From Patiria miniata (taxonomy: Eukaryota > Echinodermata > Asteroidea > Valvatida > Asterinidae): a stretch of DNA of 64,000 bases. Every line of letters starts with the position of its first letter. Position 1 is the first letter of the stretch. The translations under genes and the position numbers were made by a program. The DNA is taken from assembly GCF_015706575.1 (NCBI RefSeq), contig NW_024037055.1:14050262-14114261 (forward strand), in the 5' to 3' direction. Below the pieces are notes generated by a model. The model had not been told where the DNA came from. It was given only the letters and a program-made list of their open reading frames with translations, and made no database searches. Positions 45,850 through 57,547 of the stretch are shown here, in pieces.

Positions 45850-46870
45850 AGTGATTTTCGGCTGAAAGCATGTAGTTTTTGTACGGTTTCGCTTTTCATT
45901 TTCAACCAGTATTTTCAAAATGGCTTCTCAGTGAAGGTGCAGACCTCAATGTGTTTTACAGGAAAATTTCCAACTGGCATCTCCAACTTGCCAAGGACAG
46001 TTAATAAAGATCACAAATGAAAGAGTTGTACCGCGCTCAGTTGAATGCGTGAAGCAGGGAAAGTCACAAATCAATAGCAATTTGGCTTTAATTGTTGACA
46101 AGAGAGAGAGACTTGTATTTTGACCTGAGAAAAAGGCATATTTTTTACCTTCCCAATCTCAATAGGGAACAGCTATTGTTTTTGTTAAAATTTCTTTTTT
46201 TCCTGAAAAGGTGTGATATGCTGCGAGTTTATTGCAGATTGCATCATATTGGTACTGAAAATGTGCCTGCTGAATTCTCAAGGTCCTGTATATGACTCTT
46301 ACTTCCGGTGCTGAAGTGTTAATTTCAGACTATATTTTTCTCATAAATAGCATACAGCAATTTTCAAATTCAAATGTATTAGTTTCAGCTGAAAGCATAC
46401 ATGTATGTAGTTTTGTATGATTTGGCTTTTCAACCAGTACATAGAAAATGACTTTTTATTCAGGAAATTTCAAACTTGCATCTCCAACTCGTCAAGGACA
46501 GTTAATAAAGAACACAAATAAAGGAGGTGTGCCTTACACAATGGAATGCATGAAGCAGGGAAAGTCACAAATCGATAGTAATTTGGCTTTAATTGTTGAC
46601 AAGAGAGAGAGACTGGTATTTGCACTGCAAGAAGAAGCATAATTTTACCATCCCAACCTGAATGGAAAACAGGTACAGTATTGTTTTTGTTCAAATTTCT
46701 TTTCCCCGATAAGACATGATACCAGTTCTTTTCAGATTGCATCATGTTGGTACTGAAAATGTGCCTGCTGAGTTCTGAAGGTCTTGTGATCCTTACTTCC
46801 CGTGCTACCGGAAGTGGTAATTTTAGACTGTATTTATGTCATAATCGATTTGATGGGGTTGAAGTTTCAA
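45850..46870 (-). repeat. Tandem duplication of the lectin copy-2 upstream region
   Basis: Two direct copies, about 45855-46385 and 46386-46870, share GCTGAAAGCAT, CATCTCCAACT, AAGGACAGTTAATAAAGA, GAAGCAGGGAAAGTCACAAA, TTGGCTTTAATTGTTGACAA and GAAAATGTGCCTGCTGA. The nearer copy keeps GGAAAATTTCC at 45961-45971, 112 bases before the start. Duplicating the promoter-proximal block may alter expression; that is inference. Confidence 0.75.
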
Positions 46871-47225
46871 ATGAATATACAGCAATTTTCAAAGATGAAT
46901 ATATTACATTGATAGTACTGTAATGTCTATTGTTCTGATGTTACGTTGTCATGAATATTTAATAAGGCAAATTTGTGACCGCCATGTCGAATCTTTGGCT
47001 ATTTCATTGTATTATATCATGTGTTTCTGCTGTAATATCAAAGTCATGTGACCTAATACTTTGGTGTAACCGAAAGAGCAAAACCTATCATTTTAGCATC
47101 ATATCTCTAGAATCATTGAACTAACTTTGGTTGAAATTTCACAACAGTATTTAGAATCATTCCCGAATTTGTATAACACAGTGACGTTATATAGTTGTTC
47201 GTAGTATGTTCCCCAATGTGCCCCA

Positions 47226-47350
47226 ATACCGATGTTCCCCAAAATCCTAACCCTAACCCTAACCCTAACCCTAACCCTAATCCTAAGGATTGCGGGAACA
47301 TCGGTATTGGGGAACATAGGTATTGGGGAACATAGGTATTGGGGAACATG
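47226..47350. repeat. Interstitial telomere-like repeat inside an inverted repeat
   Basis: Five CCCTAA-type units at about 47249-47287 are flanked on the left by CCCCAATACCGATGTTCCCC and on the right by GGGAACATCGGTATTGGGG followed by two more TAGGTATTGGGGAACA units. The flanks are inverted to each other, so the whole can form a hairpin with the telomeric array at its tip. Confidence 0.82.
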
Positions 47351-47499
47351 GGGTAGACCCCGTTCGTAGCTCTGGTGCTACAACGTCATGAAACTTTTAT
47401 GAGGTAATCCATGTGTACATATCTCAAGAGAATGCAATGATGGATGATCACACTTCTTTGTACACTTTACAGTCTCAATATCAAGGTCGCTCATAATAT

Positions 47500-48000
47500 T
47501 TCTGTGCTGCAATGCCTTTTCCGCAGACATTGTACACAGATTCCTGGGACTTTTGTAATTTCTTCAATTAGTTAATTGACTCTGTGCATGAACAACAGAT
47601 GGTGCTTTGTGACCACTTTCAAAAGCCAACGTGGGAGGGAGACACCATAAAATAAGCACAATTTCTTAAAAAATTGTGTGTACTTTGTGCCTTTCATGCG
47701 CGCTTTACACGCACATAGTATGCAAAGTACACACTATTTGTTAAAATTTGGTATGTGCATAAACCCATGGCATCTTCATGTGTACCTCAGGCATGACAGG
47801 CAGTGTGCTGGAATGTCTCCCTCGACTCACCCTTGGTAACAATTGAGGGGGTACATTGTGCACAGGGTCCATATCATCAGCAAACTTGGTGTAGACAAAG
47901 ACCCTGTGCCCAAGTTGTACACAGTACAATGATGTCTATGTTCATCAGTGTATTAAACACATTTCAGTGGAAAAAAAACCTTCAGAATTAAGAATCTGAT
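47500..48000. repeat. Flank block duplicated at 50360-50780
   Basis: Shared words are CAGACATTGTACNC, TGGACTCCGTGCATGAACAA or close forms, GACCACTTTCAAAGCCA, GTGTGGGAGGGAGACAC, and AGAATCTGATGGGGCTGGAA or AGAATCTAATGGGGCTGGAA. It belongs to the lectin duplicon upstream of copies 2 and 3. Non-coding. Confidence 0.6.
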
Positions 48001-48108
48001 GGGGCTGGAACCCCAGGCCTGGATTCACCAATAGGCACAGTTGGCACTGATGTGCCTAGCACCTACGAAACATTTGGGGGCCTACGAAAATGTCGCAGTG
48101 TGCCATAA

Positions 48109-48479
48109 GGCCCCCAAAAAAGCTCCGGTTTCTGGTATGCACGCGCGTCGCCGTTGCCATGCGTGTCGGCAAAATGAAAAAAAAAAATTTTTCAATAAAA
48201 GATGATGTCTCAAAACCGCCAAACTCACTGGTTTGACTGGAATCCTGCTGCTGCAAAATTTTAACGTGTTTTTAGATGGGGGTTATGATCGAGAATAAGC
48301 TTTATGTGGCCTCTCTGGTCTCCCATAATATTTGCACTCTTTAGTCGGGCACCATTTGCAGTCATCAGCCGACATTTGAAGCAAAAAAAAAAAGTAAAAA
48401 AAAAAAAAAAAGCTGCTTCGCCGCACCACTTTTTGGGCAAGCTCCATACCAGAAACCGGAGACTTTTTTGGGGAGGGCC
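48109..48479. mobile_element. PIF/Harbinger-like MITE, copy 3
   Basis: TAA flanks both sides (48106-48108, 48480-48482). The ends are GGCCCCCAAAAAAGCTCCGG and CCGGAGACTTTTTTGGGGAG followed by GGCC. It shares internal blocks with 35541-35915 and is 371 bp long. Confidence 0.82.
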
Positions 48480-48499
48480 TAAAACATATTGGCCTACCC

Positions 48500-49263
48500 A
48501 CACACACACCCACACGCATGCAGAGAAAAGCTTTTAGGAGGTGTTGGGGTCTCTCTCAGAATTTTCAATTTCTCTGCCGCTGTATAGGCATACATGTAAG
48601 TATACAATTTGCGTGTATTAAAAGTCTGTCGTTATGAAGCATGGTGCCAAGTCCATGGGCGTCGATCAGTGGAGGACGGGGGGACATGTCGTTCCCCCTC
48701 CCCTCAACTATTTTCGTTCGTGAATAAAAAATTGTTGCCTACATTTGATTCTATAGCCCGAAATAGCTGATTCAATGACTCCAACCTCGAAAATGATGTT
48801 TACATGATTATCTTTTGCTAAATAAAAAAATGGTTAAAGTGGTCAGAAATTGCCTTTTTTCCCCTTTTACTAATGGCATATTAAACAAAGCAAAGTGTAC
48901 ATGTATGTGGTTACTTTTTGGCTACATTTCTGCCAATGCACAGGCTATTTATCTAAACAAAACAAACTGAATTCTAAATACTATGCAAATTATGTACTTT
49001 AAACAGTCACAACACTCACTAAGACAAATGTTGTACTTACAGACTACTACAAGTGTTTCCAAACTTGTAAATCCTTGCAAATTTCTAGCAGTTCACAACA
49101 AATCTCCACAAAATAGTCATTCACTCTCAGCTGTGAAAATGTATGCCACCACTGTGCTTTGTACATGACATGTACTTGCATTGAAAATGTCAGCCCATGT
49201 ACCTGTTCATCAGAGCATTCTGAAGGATATCCTTTGTATCAGTTTGCTTCATGCAACCAGTTT
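48500..49263. other. 3' flank of lectin copy 3
   Basis: It contains a CA-rich tract at 48497-48515 and a piece (TGGTTAAAGTGGTCAGAAATTGCC at 48830-48853) also present at 3058-3081. The section 49010-49260 matches the 3' flanks of the other lectin copies (CACTCTCAGCTGTGAAAATG, GCATTGAAAATGTCAGCCC). Confidence 0.55.
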
Positions 49264-50004
49264 CTACAGATCCAGGCCGTAGCAGTTCTCGATTTCCTCA
49301 ACATCTTCAGTAGCTGCATTTTGAAGGGCGAGGTCATTCAGCTGGCACACCATCTTGCCCTGGCCTTGGTCCTTCAGATTGAAGGAGCTACATTTGGGAT
49401 GAGAGAGGCAGGCCTTGCCTCAAGACACCAGACCCTGAGCCTGTAACTCCATCAAGACGTGGTTATTAGTGAGGCACGGGGAGGTGATGCGACCATTGGA
49501 GCCGATCTGAAGGCAGAATAGAGGGTCGTAGTCGATGATAGCAAGCTCACATGTTGCATATCTTGGATTGGTGCATAACTGGTTAACCCATATGCCACCT
49601 GCTGAATTGAGCATCAGTGCACAATCAGCCCCACCACGCTGATTGTCAGGCTTTCCTTCTCCCCAGTTCTGGAACATGTTATTGTTGTCATTTCTGAGAG
49701 GACAATTCTGCCAAGCACCTTCCTGGTAAATATCATTGCAGCCGATCCAGGCACCATTCCCTGGACCATCAGGATAAAACTCCAGCTGGAGTAATTCCCA
49801 TATATATGTCTGTTCTTCCAATGAGTTGGGAACTGCAAGGCTTGCATGAGAAGCAGCACAGATGCTTTTTGCTTTGTGCCAACTATTTAGTTCCTTGATC
49901 ACAAAATAGCAAGCCTTTCCATATCGGTGCCAGCCCACACGGCAAACAGTCGCCACACTGGCCTCAAATCCAGCCATAAGAAGCAGTACACTCAACACAT
50001 CCAT
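49264..50004 (-). pseudogene. Lectin/PAN copy 3, broken by a nonsense codon in the PAN domain
   Basis: The frame is intact over signal peptide and CTLD (194 residues), then a stop lies at 49420-49422. The paralogues have TGT (cysteine 195 of the PAN domain) there; here one base makes it TGA. Beyond it the frame stays open to the family's normal stop at 49264-49266 and is otherwise well conserved (GKACLSHPKCSSFN), so the lesion is recent. A truncated product with CTLD only is possible. The CTLD loop reads EGKPDNQRGGADCALMLNSA and WVNQLC, closest to copy 2. Confidence 0.88.
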
Positions 50005-50800
50005 GCTTTTTCTGATAGAAATTTCCAGCTGATTGTATGTATGTATTTTCGTACGATAGCCTTAGTGGTGCTTGCCTCTTCTGACAGTATTTTTGAACTG
50101 AAATTTTAATGAAACTGCAAAAGAAAATGTTTTTCGAGAAAATTTCCAACAGCAACTCCCACTTGTTGCTGACATTTATTCAAGAACACAAATGAAAGAG
50201 ACATATGTCCTGCTCAGTTGAATGTATGAAGCAGGCAGAGTCAAGAATCGATCTGACTTTGTTGCGGCCAATGGCTTTCATGCGTGACTTCCTTTTCATA
50301 ACTGCCAAAAGAGGGGTAGCCTTTAAATTACTTCTGTTCTGATAGACACCCTTTTCCTCAGACATTGTACGCTGCAGTTTCCTGTATAGACTTTTGTCAT
50401 TTCATAATTAAGTGTATGGACTCCGTGCATGAACAAAATTTGACGCTCTGTGACCACTTTCAAAGCCAGTGTGGGAGGGAGACACGTCGTGTGCGCTTAT
50501 TGGTGCGTGCAGAAGTCACGAAATAGGGCAACTTGTTTAAACCTAAATGAAAACCTGTGGCATATTTGCATGAGTTTCAGGCTTGATGGGCAGTGCATTC
50601 AAATGGCCAGCTCCAAGTGGTCTCTCCCAACTCGTACATGTGCACGGCGGAGTCTATCAAACTTTGTGTAGACTAAGCTGTACACGTACAGTACACTGAT
50701 GCCTATGTTCATCAGTGTAAAGTACATTGTATTTAAGAGTGAAATGCCTAGAAAACTAAGAATCTAATGGGGCTGGAAACTGGTGTATGACTAGAGTAGA
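50005..50800 (-). promoter_or_regulatory. Upstream region of lectin copy 3
   Basis: It retains GAAAATTTCC near 50139-50148, about 135 bases before the ATG, matching the spacing in copy 1. The part 50360-50780 matches 47500-48000. No other elements are identified. Confidence 0.4.
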
Positions 50801-51630
50801 CAAATGTTAAATTACATTATAATTTTGGAGGCAAATTTTTGAGTTTTCACACTTTTTTTTACACGTAATTCACCCTTAATTTTTGTTATAGTTTGGCATT
50901 TATACATTAACATAGAAAAGGATGCCATCATGATATGATCCATTCATATTATGGGAATAAACTTGTGCTTGGCCAGTTTTAAACAACTCCATTGAAGACC
51001 GGTGTCGTGAATGGACGCTGATGTTCAGCTCGAGCCAATATTGGCAACCAGGCCCCATGCCGGTGTTAAACAAACTTGTTTAATTAATACCGGCCAATCA
51101 TATTTGTTCCCATTCATTGATACCTTTTCGGTCCAAAAGCAAAAATGATAAATTTCAAATGATTTTGTTCAACAATTTTACTTCATGTTTTTCTCGTGAC
51201 TAGTCGTAAACAACTCCTTATATGGAGATATCGACACGGTTGTGGTGCATACTTCGTGATGTGGTGCAGAATGCAGCGGTGCTTGTGCAGTGTAAATTTA
51301 GGATCCTCGAAATACATGTACGGACTCATTGGTAGTATTGCGCAGAAGGGACCAGACTTCATAGGAGTCCAAATTTCATTTGACCCTGAAAAAGTGTGAA
51401 AGACTAGCCAGCGGGTGTTTTATCAAGCGTTTAAGACCGGCCATTTGACACTGCCAATGAAGAGAAGCAGTATGCCAAGTACTTCTCATTAAATCAGTAG
51501 GTTTGTTTCTGGTCAATTACAAGTGTTTCTACATGTCTTTAAAAACAATATTTTGTTATGGAGATTCTGAAAACTCATGTTTCGACTTTAAAAAAAAAAT
51601 TGCATTTTCTTTCCCAGAATGACTTAAACA
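50801..51630. other. Spacer between lectin duplicons
   Basis: It includes ACCGGTGTCGTGAATGG, GGCCCCATGCCGGTGTTAAAC and AATACCGGCCAATC words around 50998-51105 and AGACCGGCCATTTGACACTG near 51432, which look like a diverged inverted element. No gene was recognised. Confidence 0.4.
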
Positions 51631-51889
51631 CTGTTTTGGCAACTCAGCCATGAAATTTTATTTCTGGACGTCGTTAATTTTAGAAATGCAATTTTATGCC
51701 AATCAAAGTTCAATCACCTCAAGATTGAATTCATATTTTCACATCAATCACATTTATTTTGATTTCATGATTCACTGGATTTACAAGTCAATCTAAAATG
51801 TCAGTTCAGTAACTATTAATGCAAAGGCAAAAAATACATTCTATTAGTGAAACATTGAAGCAATATTCTAGAATACTTTTAAATAAGCA

Positions 51890-54800
51890 AATTGTTTTCT
51901 AGAAAAATCACAATCACATTGTGCAATAGTTTACTTTTGATTTATCCTAAAATATGATCCAAAAGGTGTAAAAACTATTATTTCTCCATTTTGTAATTTG
52001 TTTTTATGTCATCTGAAAAATCTTAATCAAATATTACCTTCCTAACAACTTTTTACAACAACAATTTCCTAACTAGAGGTTTCACAAGCAGTACATTGAT
52101 TTCAATAGAGAAAGAAAAAGAATATGGCTTTTTCACTTACATGTACATTTTGCCATCCCTTTCCAAATTTGACCTTTAGGCCTAACAGATGCAAAAGCAG
52201 CTGTATTTTTTCTGATTTTAGGGGTTTGTTTCAGGATTTTTTTAAGTGTTTTATCTCTGATTGCAGATTGTGCATAACTTGTTTATTAGAGTTTTCTACA
52301 ACCAAATCACAAACAGCATAATATATACAGTTTACTTTAAAGTTCATTTGAAGGTATGTAGAATCATTTGCTTTGTGTGCATTTTTGGTAAATCAGCTGT
52401 CTTTTTGCTCATGAAGGGGTATATTTCCGGTTTTTTTCATTGTTGTTTTTCCTGATTGTAAATTTTGCATTACTTGTTTTTAGAGTTTCTACAGCCAAAT
52501 CACAGTTTACAGTGTAATGCTTATTTAAAGGTACATATGATTATTTGCTTTGTGTGCATTTTTGTGTTTGAAGCAACAAAATTGCTCAAACTCTTGAGTA
52601 GGGTGCTTAACAATTAACCTGTTGAACTTTCAGCTCAGTTGCTTCTTTACAATTTTTAGAAAACATATGCGGAATTGTACGAAAATATAGTGCATGCAGG
52701 CACACATTTTGAAACCACCTTCAATGTTAGTTTTCCTCTAAAATTATTTCACAGGGTATTCGATACCAGTCCTTTTAGCAAAGTTTTAGTAGGTGCTTTT
52801 CTGGGTAATTGCAACATCTTGTTTAGTGCAAAGTTGGCAAAATTTACAAAATTAGCAAGAAACTTTTCAAAAGAAATGCAATATCTAAGGCAAAATACAA
52901 CATCAAAGACATAATATAACAAATTCAGTGATGTAGTGTTCTTGTTCATGTTGTGGTTAGAGTAAGTCAAACATGTTTTCCATGTTTAACATCCTTCAAA
53001 ATCCGTTTGCTTCTTCGTTGTTTTTGTAATTTATGTTTTTCTTTGTATACATGCGCCATGATCGTAATGCCTGGCGGATACTGGCGCTTTACCAAGTGTT
53101 CATTATTACTTTTATTATTTGGTAATTTGTCATGACTCATGAGTATACACCAAATTATCAAACATTTTCTTTTTACAACATGGGAAACAAAGATTACACG
53201 TTCGGTGTAATAAAAACCTACTTTTAATAGGTATCATTTAGTCCAACAACATTAAACCATATTGACTATTTCTTTTCCAGATTCCTTGTTAAAAGGTAAC
53301 ATTAAAAAGTGCAATAAATTTGAGTGATCATTATGTTCTCCTCGTAGTGATCCCAACACACAATTTTGAAACAGTTGCCGTTCACAAAGTTAGTGTCCTC
53401 TTATGCCATTTTTTTTTTAATATACCAAAAAATGAGGACATGTTTATATTTACCACACAATATTTCCTAAATATTTCTACCACAAACAGTTCAAATTACA
53501 GTGCAAAAATTACCATTAATATTTTGATGACAATCACAGCAAACACTAATAAATATTGTGTACTTACAGACTATTGTGGGTGTTCCTGATTTTGTAATCC
53601 CTTCCAAAGTCTTAGCAGTTCACAAAAATTATTCCACAAAAAAGGTTATTCACTATCAGCCATGTAAATGTAAGCCACCACTGCCCTTTGTGTTAACCTT
53701 AAAAATGTCAGCCACATCTACCTGTACATAAGAGCAGTCTGATGGACTGTTTTGGTATCAGTTTGCTTCATGCAACCAGTTTCTACAGATCCAGGGCGTA
53801 GCAGTTCTCAATTTCCACCACATCTTCGTCAGCTGCATTTTGAAGGGCGAGGTCATTCAGCTTGCACACCATGTTGCCCTGGCCTTGGTCCTTCAGATTG
53901 AAGGAGCTACATTTGGGATGAGAGAGGCAGGCCTTGCCACAAGACACCAGACCCTGAGCCTGAAACTCCATCAAGACATGATTATCACTTATCAGTGAGG
54001 CACGGGGAGGTGATGCGACCATCAGAGCCGATCTGAAGGCAGAATAGAGGGTCGTACTTGTAGTCGATGATAGCAAGCTCACATGTTGCATATCTAAGAT
54101 TGGTGCAGAACTGGTCACCCCATTCGCCTTTCCTCCAATCGCCCATCATTGCACAATCAGCTGCAAAGTGCCAATTGTCAGGCTTTCCTTCACTCCAGTT
54201 CTGGTAAGCGTTGGTATCATCACCTCTCAGAGGGCAATTCTGCCAATCACCTTCCTTCTCGATGTCATTGCAGCCAATCCAGGCTCCATTCCCTGGACCA
54301 TCAGGATAAAACTCCCGCTGGAGTAATTCCCATACAAACGTCTGTTCTTCCAATGAGTTGGGAACTGCAAGGCTTGCATGAGAAGCAGCACAGATGCTTT
54401 TTGCTTTGTACCAAGTATTTAGTTCCTTGATCACAAAATAGCAAGCCTTTCCATATCGGTGCCAGCCCACTGGGCAAACAGTCGCCACACTGGCCTCAAA
54501 TCCAGCCATAAGAAGCAGTACACTCAACACATCCATGCTGTTTCTGATGATTAGGAATGTTCAGGTGTACGGATATATAGTTTTTTAGGATAGCCTCAGT
54601 ATTGCTCAGCTTTTCTGCCAGTAATTGCAACTGAATTTTGAGTGTAGAACCACAACATGTTTCGCATGGAAATAACATCAACTGACGGTTTCAGAACGCG
54701 AAATGAAAGAGGCTTACCCTTCTCATTTGAATGCACAAAGCAATCAAAGTGAGGGATTGCTACCAGTTAGTTTCCCTGACAACGCCGCTTTGGCTGTTGT

Positions 54801-55170
54801 CTAATTGGCAGTTGATTACACCATTGGGAATATTGCATATTTCGACAGTCTTTTGTTACCAGCACCTAAAAATAGCCAATAATTTTCACAGTTGATCTTT
54901 GTGATTATAGAAGCTTTTCTTCACACTGAATTTAAAATGCCCATTGGTTTCCCCAACAGACATTGTACACTGTTTTATGTATATTGTCACTTCCCCATTC
55001 TTTTATATCTTAATGAAACTTGGTGTAGACAAAGACCCTATGCTAAAACAGTACCTCAAACCCTGATGTCATATTTTCCATAATATGTCACATCCTATCA
55101 GTGTAAAAACAATTTGAGTATCTAGAGAACTGAGAATCTGATGGTATATGGCTAGATGTGAGTCTGCATG
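51890..55170 (-). repeat. Segmental duplicon A (lectin copy 4 with flanks)
   Basis: About 3.2 kb matches 60700-63985 nearly continuously: 3' flank (for example GTGCTTTTCTGGGTAATTGC at ~52793 and ~61606), gene, and 5' flank to the end of the window. Differences are scattered substitutions and small indels, so this is the most recent duplication in the array. Confidence 0.85.
53783..54536 (-). pseudogene. Lectin/PAN copy 4, broken by a 7-bp insertion
   Basis: The frame runs from the ATG at 54536 through the CTLD to a premature stop after TDK (183 residues). At the site, paralogues read GATTATCAGTGAGG on the plus strand, while here it is GATTATCACTTATCAGTGAGG; the extra seven bases duplicate TTATCA-type sequence and shift the frame. 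The PAN domain remains open in the other frame down to the usual stop at 53783-53785. It also has a 6-base in-frame insertion (DYKYDP in place of DYDP). The CTLD itself is intact with KPDN and WGDQFC loops, so a CTLD-only product is possible. Confidence 0.87.
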
Positions 55171-55400
55171 CTAAATAATACTTTTTTTTTGGAAACAGAT
55201 TTTGAAGTTTTTAAACCCACTCGATTCTTAACACATTTAATATTTGATAATGCGCATGTGTAACTCTATATCAAAAAAAAAATTGATTTCCCTGTGATGT
55301 CATTTGGTGTTTTAGAATTATATTACAAAAAAATAATAACCACATATTTGCTTTCCACTATTTACAGACAATTGTAAATGCATTTAGTGCATTAATTAAA
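54537..55400 (-). promoter_or_regulatory. Upstream region of lectin copy 4
   Basis: It is nearly identical to 63328-63985 upstream of copy 7. The GGAAATTTCC palindrome present in copy 1 and the orphan is lost here: the sequence reads CATGGAAATAACATC. Confidence 0.4.
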
Positions 55401-56002
55401 TAGGTAGAATTATTGCAACAAATGAATCTGAAATAGTTATTTTCTTCTGCAGGGTTCTGCCATTCAAACAGCTACACATTCAGTGTAAAATATGACTGCC
55501 TACTACATTTTTGTCTTCTTGATCACACAACACACAACACTGTTAAAACTGATGCCAATTGCAATTGTTGATGTGCACTTTTTTGCCCTTTTTTGCATGA
55601 TGAAAAAATCAAAGGTTGTATGCAAAAAAGGGCTACTTTTGGACTTATAATTTGAACCCATATATTTCAGCCAATCAAAAGCCTATCTATCTTAACAACA
55701 AAAACAGTTGAAATTACTACATGTAGGCAAAAAGCACTGTTAATGTTTTTATACCAGTCACTACATTCACTAATGAATATATTTTGTACTTATAGACTAT
55801 ATCGCGAGTGTTCATGATATTATATTGTAAATCCTTCTTAAATCTTATCAGTTCATAACAAGTCTCCCACAAAATAGTCATTCACTCTCAGCTGTAAAAA
55901 TATAAGCTACGACTGCCTTTTGTATTCATCTTTGAAATGTCAGCCACATTCACTGTACGGCAGAGCATTGCATCAACAGATTTTCCCTCATGCAAACAGT
56001 TT
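55401..56002. other. 3' flank of lectin copy 5
   Basis: It is related to 44590-45110 next to copy 2 (GATCACACAACACACAACAC, GCAATTGTTGATGTG, CAGTCACTACATTCAC). No coding sequence. Confidence 0.55.
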
Positions 56003-56743
56003 CTACAGATCCAGGCCGTAGCAGTTCTCAATTTCCACCACATCTTCTGCAGCTGCCTTTTGAAAGGTGAGGTCATTCAGCTGGCACACCATCTTGCCCT
56101 GGCCTTGGTCTTTCAGATTGAAGGAGCTACATTTGGGATGAGAGAGGCAGGCCTTACCACAAGACACCAGACCCTGAGCCTGTAACTCCATCAAGACGTG
56201 GTTATCAGTGAGGCACAGGGAGGTGATGCGACCATCGGAGCCGATCTGAAGGCAGAATAGAGGGTTGTAGTTGGTGATAGCAAGCTCACACGTTGCATAT
56301 CTGGGATTGGTACAGTACTGATTGCTCCATTTGCCACCCGCTGAATTGACCATCAATGCACAATCAGCTCCACTGTACTGATTGCCAGGATTTCCTTCCC
56401 TCCAGTTCTGGTACGCGTTGGTCTCATCACCTCTCAGAGGGCAATTCTGCCAAACACCATCCTGGTCAATGTCATCGCAGTCGATCCAGGCTCCTTTCTG
56501 AAAGTCGCTGGGATAAAACTCCCGCTGGAGTAATTCCCATATAAATGTCTGTTCTTCAAATGAGTTGGGAAGTGCAAGGCTTGTATGAGAAGCAGCACAG
56601 ATGGTTTTTGCTTTGTGCCAATTCTTTAGTTCTTTGATCACAAAATAGCAAGCCTTTCCATATCGGTGCCAACCAACAGGACAGATCGTTGCAATGCTGG
56701 CTGCACTCCCAATGAAGAGAAGAAGTATGCCAAATACATCCAT
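56003..56743 (-). CDS. Secreted C-type lectin/PAN domain protein, copy 5 (intact)
   Basis: It has 246 codons. The start at 56741-56743 aligns with the family start; a longer in-frame ATG at 56956 would precede the signal peptide with 71 extra residues and is less likely. The signal peptide is the most diverged of the array (MDVFGILLLFIGSAASIAT). The CTLD has WIDCDDID where other copies have WIGCNDID, and loops EGNPGNQYSGADCALMVNSA and KWSNQYC. These combine copy-1-like (NQYSGADC, NQYC) and copy-2-like (ALMVNSAGGKW) segments. The PAN domain is nearly identical to that of the other copies. Confidence 0.9.
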   Translation of the reverse strand: MDVFGILLLFIGSAASIATICPVGWHRYGKACYFVIKELKNWHKAKTICAASHTSLALPNSFEEQTFIWELLQREFYPSDFQKGAWIDCDDIDQDGVWQNCPLRGDETNAYQNWREGNPGNQYSGADCALMVNSAGGKWSNQYCTNPRYATCELAITNYNPLFCLQIGSDGRITSLCLTDNHVLMELQAQGLVSCGKACLSHPKCSSFNLKDQGQGKMVCQLNDLTFQKAAAEDVVEIENCYGLDL

Positions 56744-57540
56744 GATGTATCTGCCTGATGTCTTTATGGGATAGATATAATAAACTGGTTGTCTCTTCTT
56801 TTTGATTGATTCAGTGTCGCTTATCGTCTCTAGTGTGGTAAACATCAATTCACATCCCAATTTCAAATGGTACTTGCAACTAGTAACCCTCCCTTTATAA
56901 GGACATGAAATATAGTGAGGCGTTAAGTATTTGACAAAAGCAAAAAGCCAGCCCAATCAAAAGGTAAAATTTAGCAAGTAATTTGATAAAACTACATGTA
57001 CGTGTTGTTTTCTGTGGTCACTTCATGTCAAACGTAGTCTGAATAATTGGTGGCTTTATAACAGTCCGTGCAAGATGTGGAATTGAATCAATTGCCTGAT
57101 GGCTGTGTGGTGATAATTCAGGGACACGCTTTGTTGGACCAGGGTGGAATTGTTAGTGAAGATGTGTTTTCTTCCAAGGTGGGGAGCACGTGCTGAGAAC
57201 AAAACGTCCCCGGCATTTTGTAATCGTAGCTAATTGGAGGACATTCGTATTTGGAGACGACTCTATTTTTTTGAATAGGTCTAATGCCTGCAGTATGCTT
57301 CACAACACGTTAAGAAAGGGTAATGAGGTGGGGATATTCTGGTTTCAAATTCAATTATGAGAGCAGAACACTTCCGTAATGTTTCTGATAATGTCTGCTC
57401 TTGCAGCTACTGCAAGACTATAATTCAGTAAAGAGACATCTTTGGACAGAAAAGTTGTTCTCAAAACATCATCATTTGTCAGACATCCTACATGTATAAA
57501 AAAAATTTGGAAAATGATGATGTTGAAGTCCTGCTGTATA
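56744..57540 (-). other. Unique upstream region of lectin copy 5
   Basis: Unlike the other copies, this 5' region does not share the TTTCGCATGG/GAATGCACAAAG blocks. It is therefore a different promoter context. Nothing else recognised in it. Confidence 0.45.
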
Positions 57541-57547
57541 GGCAATT

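Noticed and set aside
45850..45918. 23-residue N-terminal extension of lectin copy 2
   Set aside because: It is polar and precedes the signal peptide; the paralogues start at the internal ATG.
56744..56956. 71-residue N-terminal extension of lectin copy 5
   Set aside because: It would bury the signal peptide. The internal ATG aligns with all paralogues.
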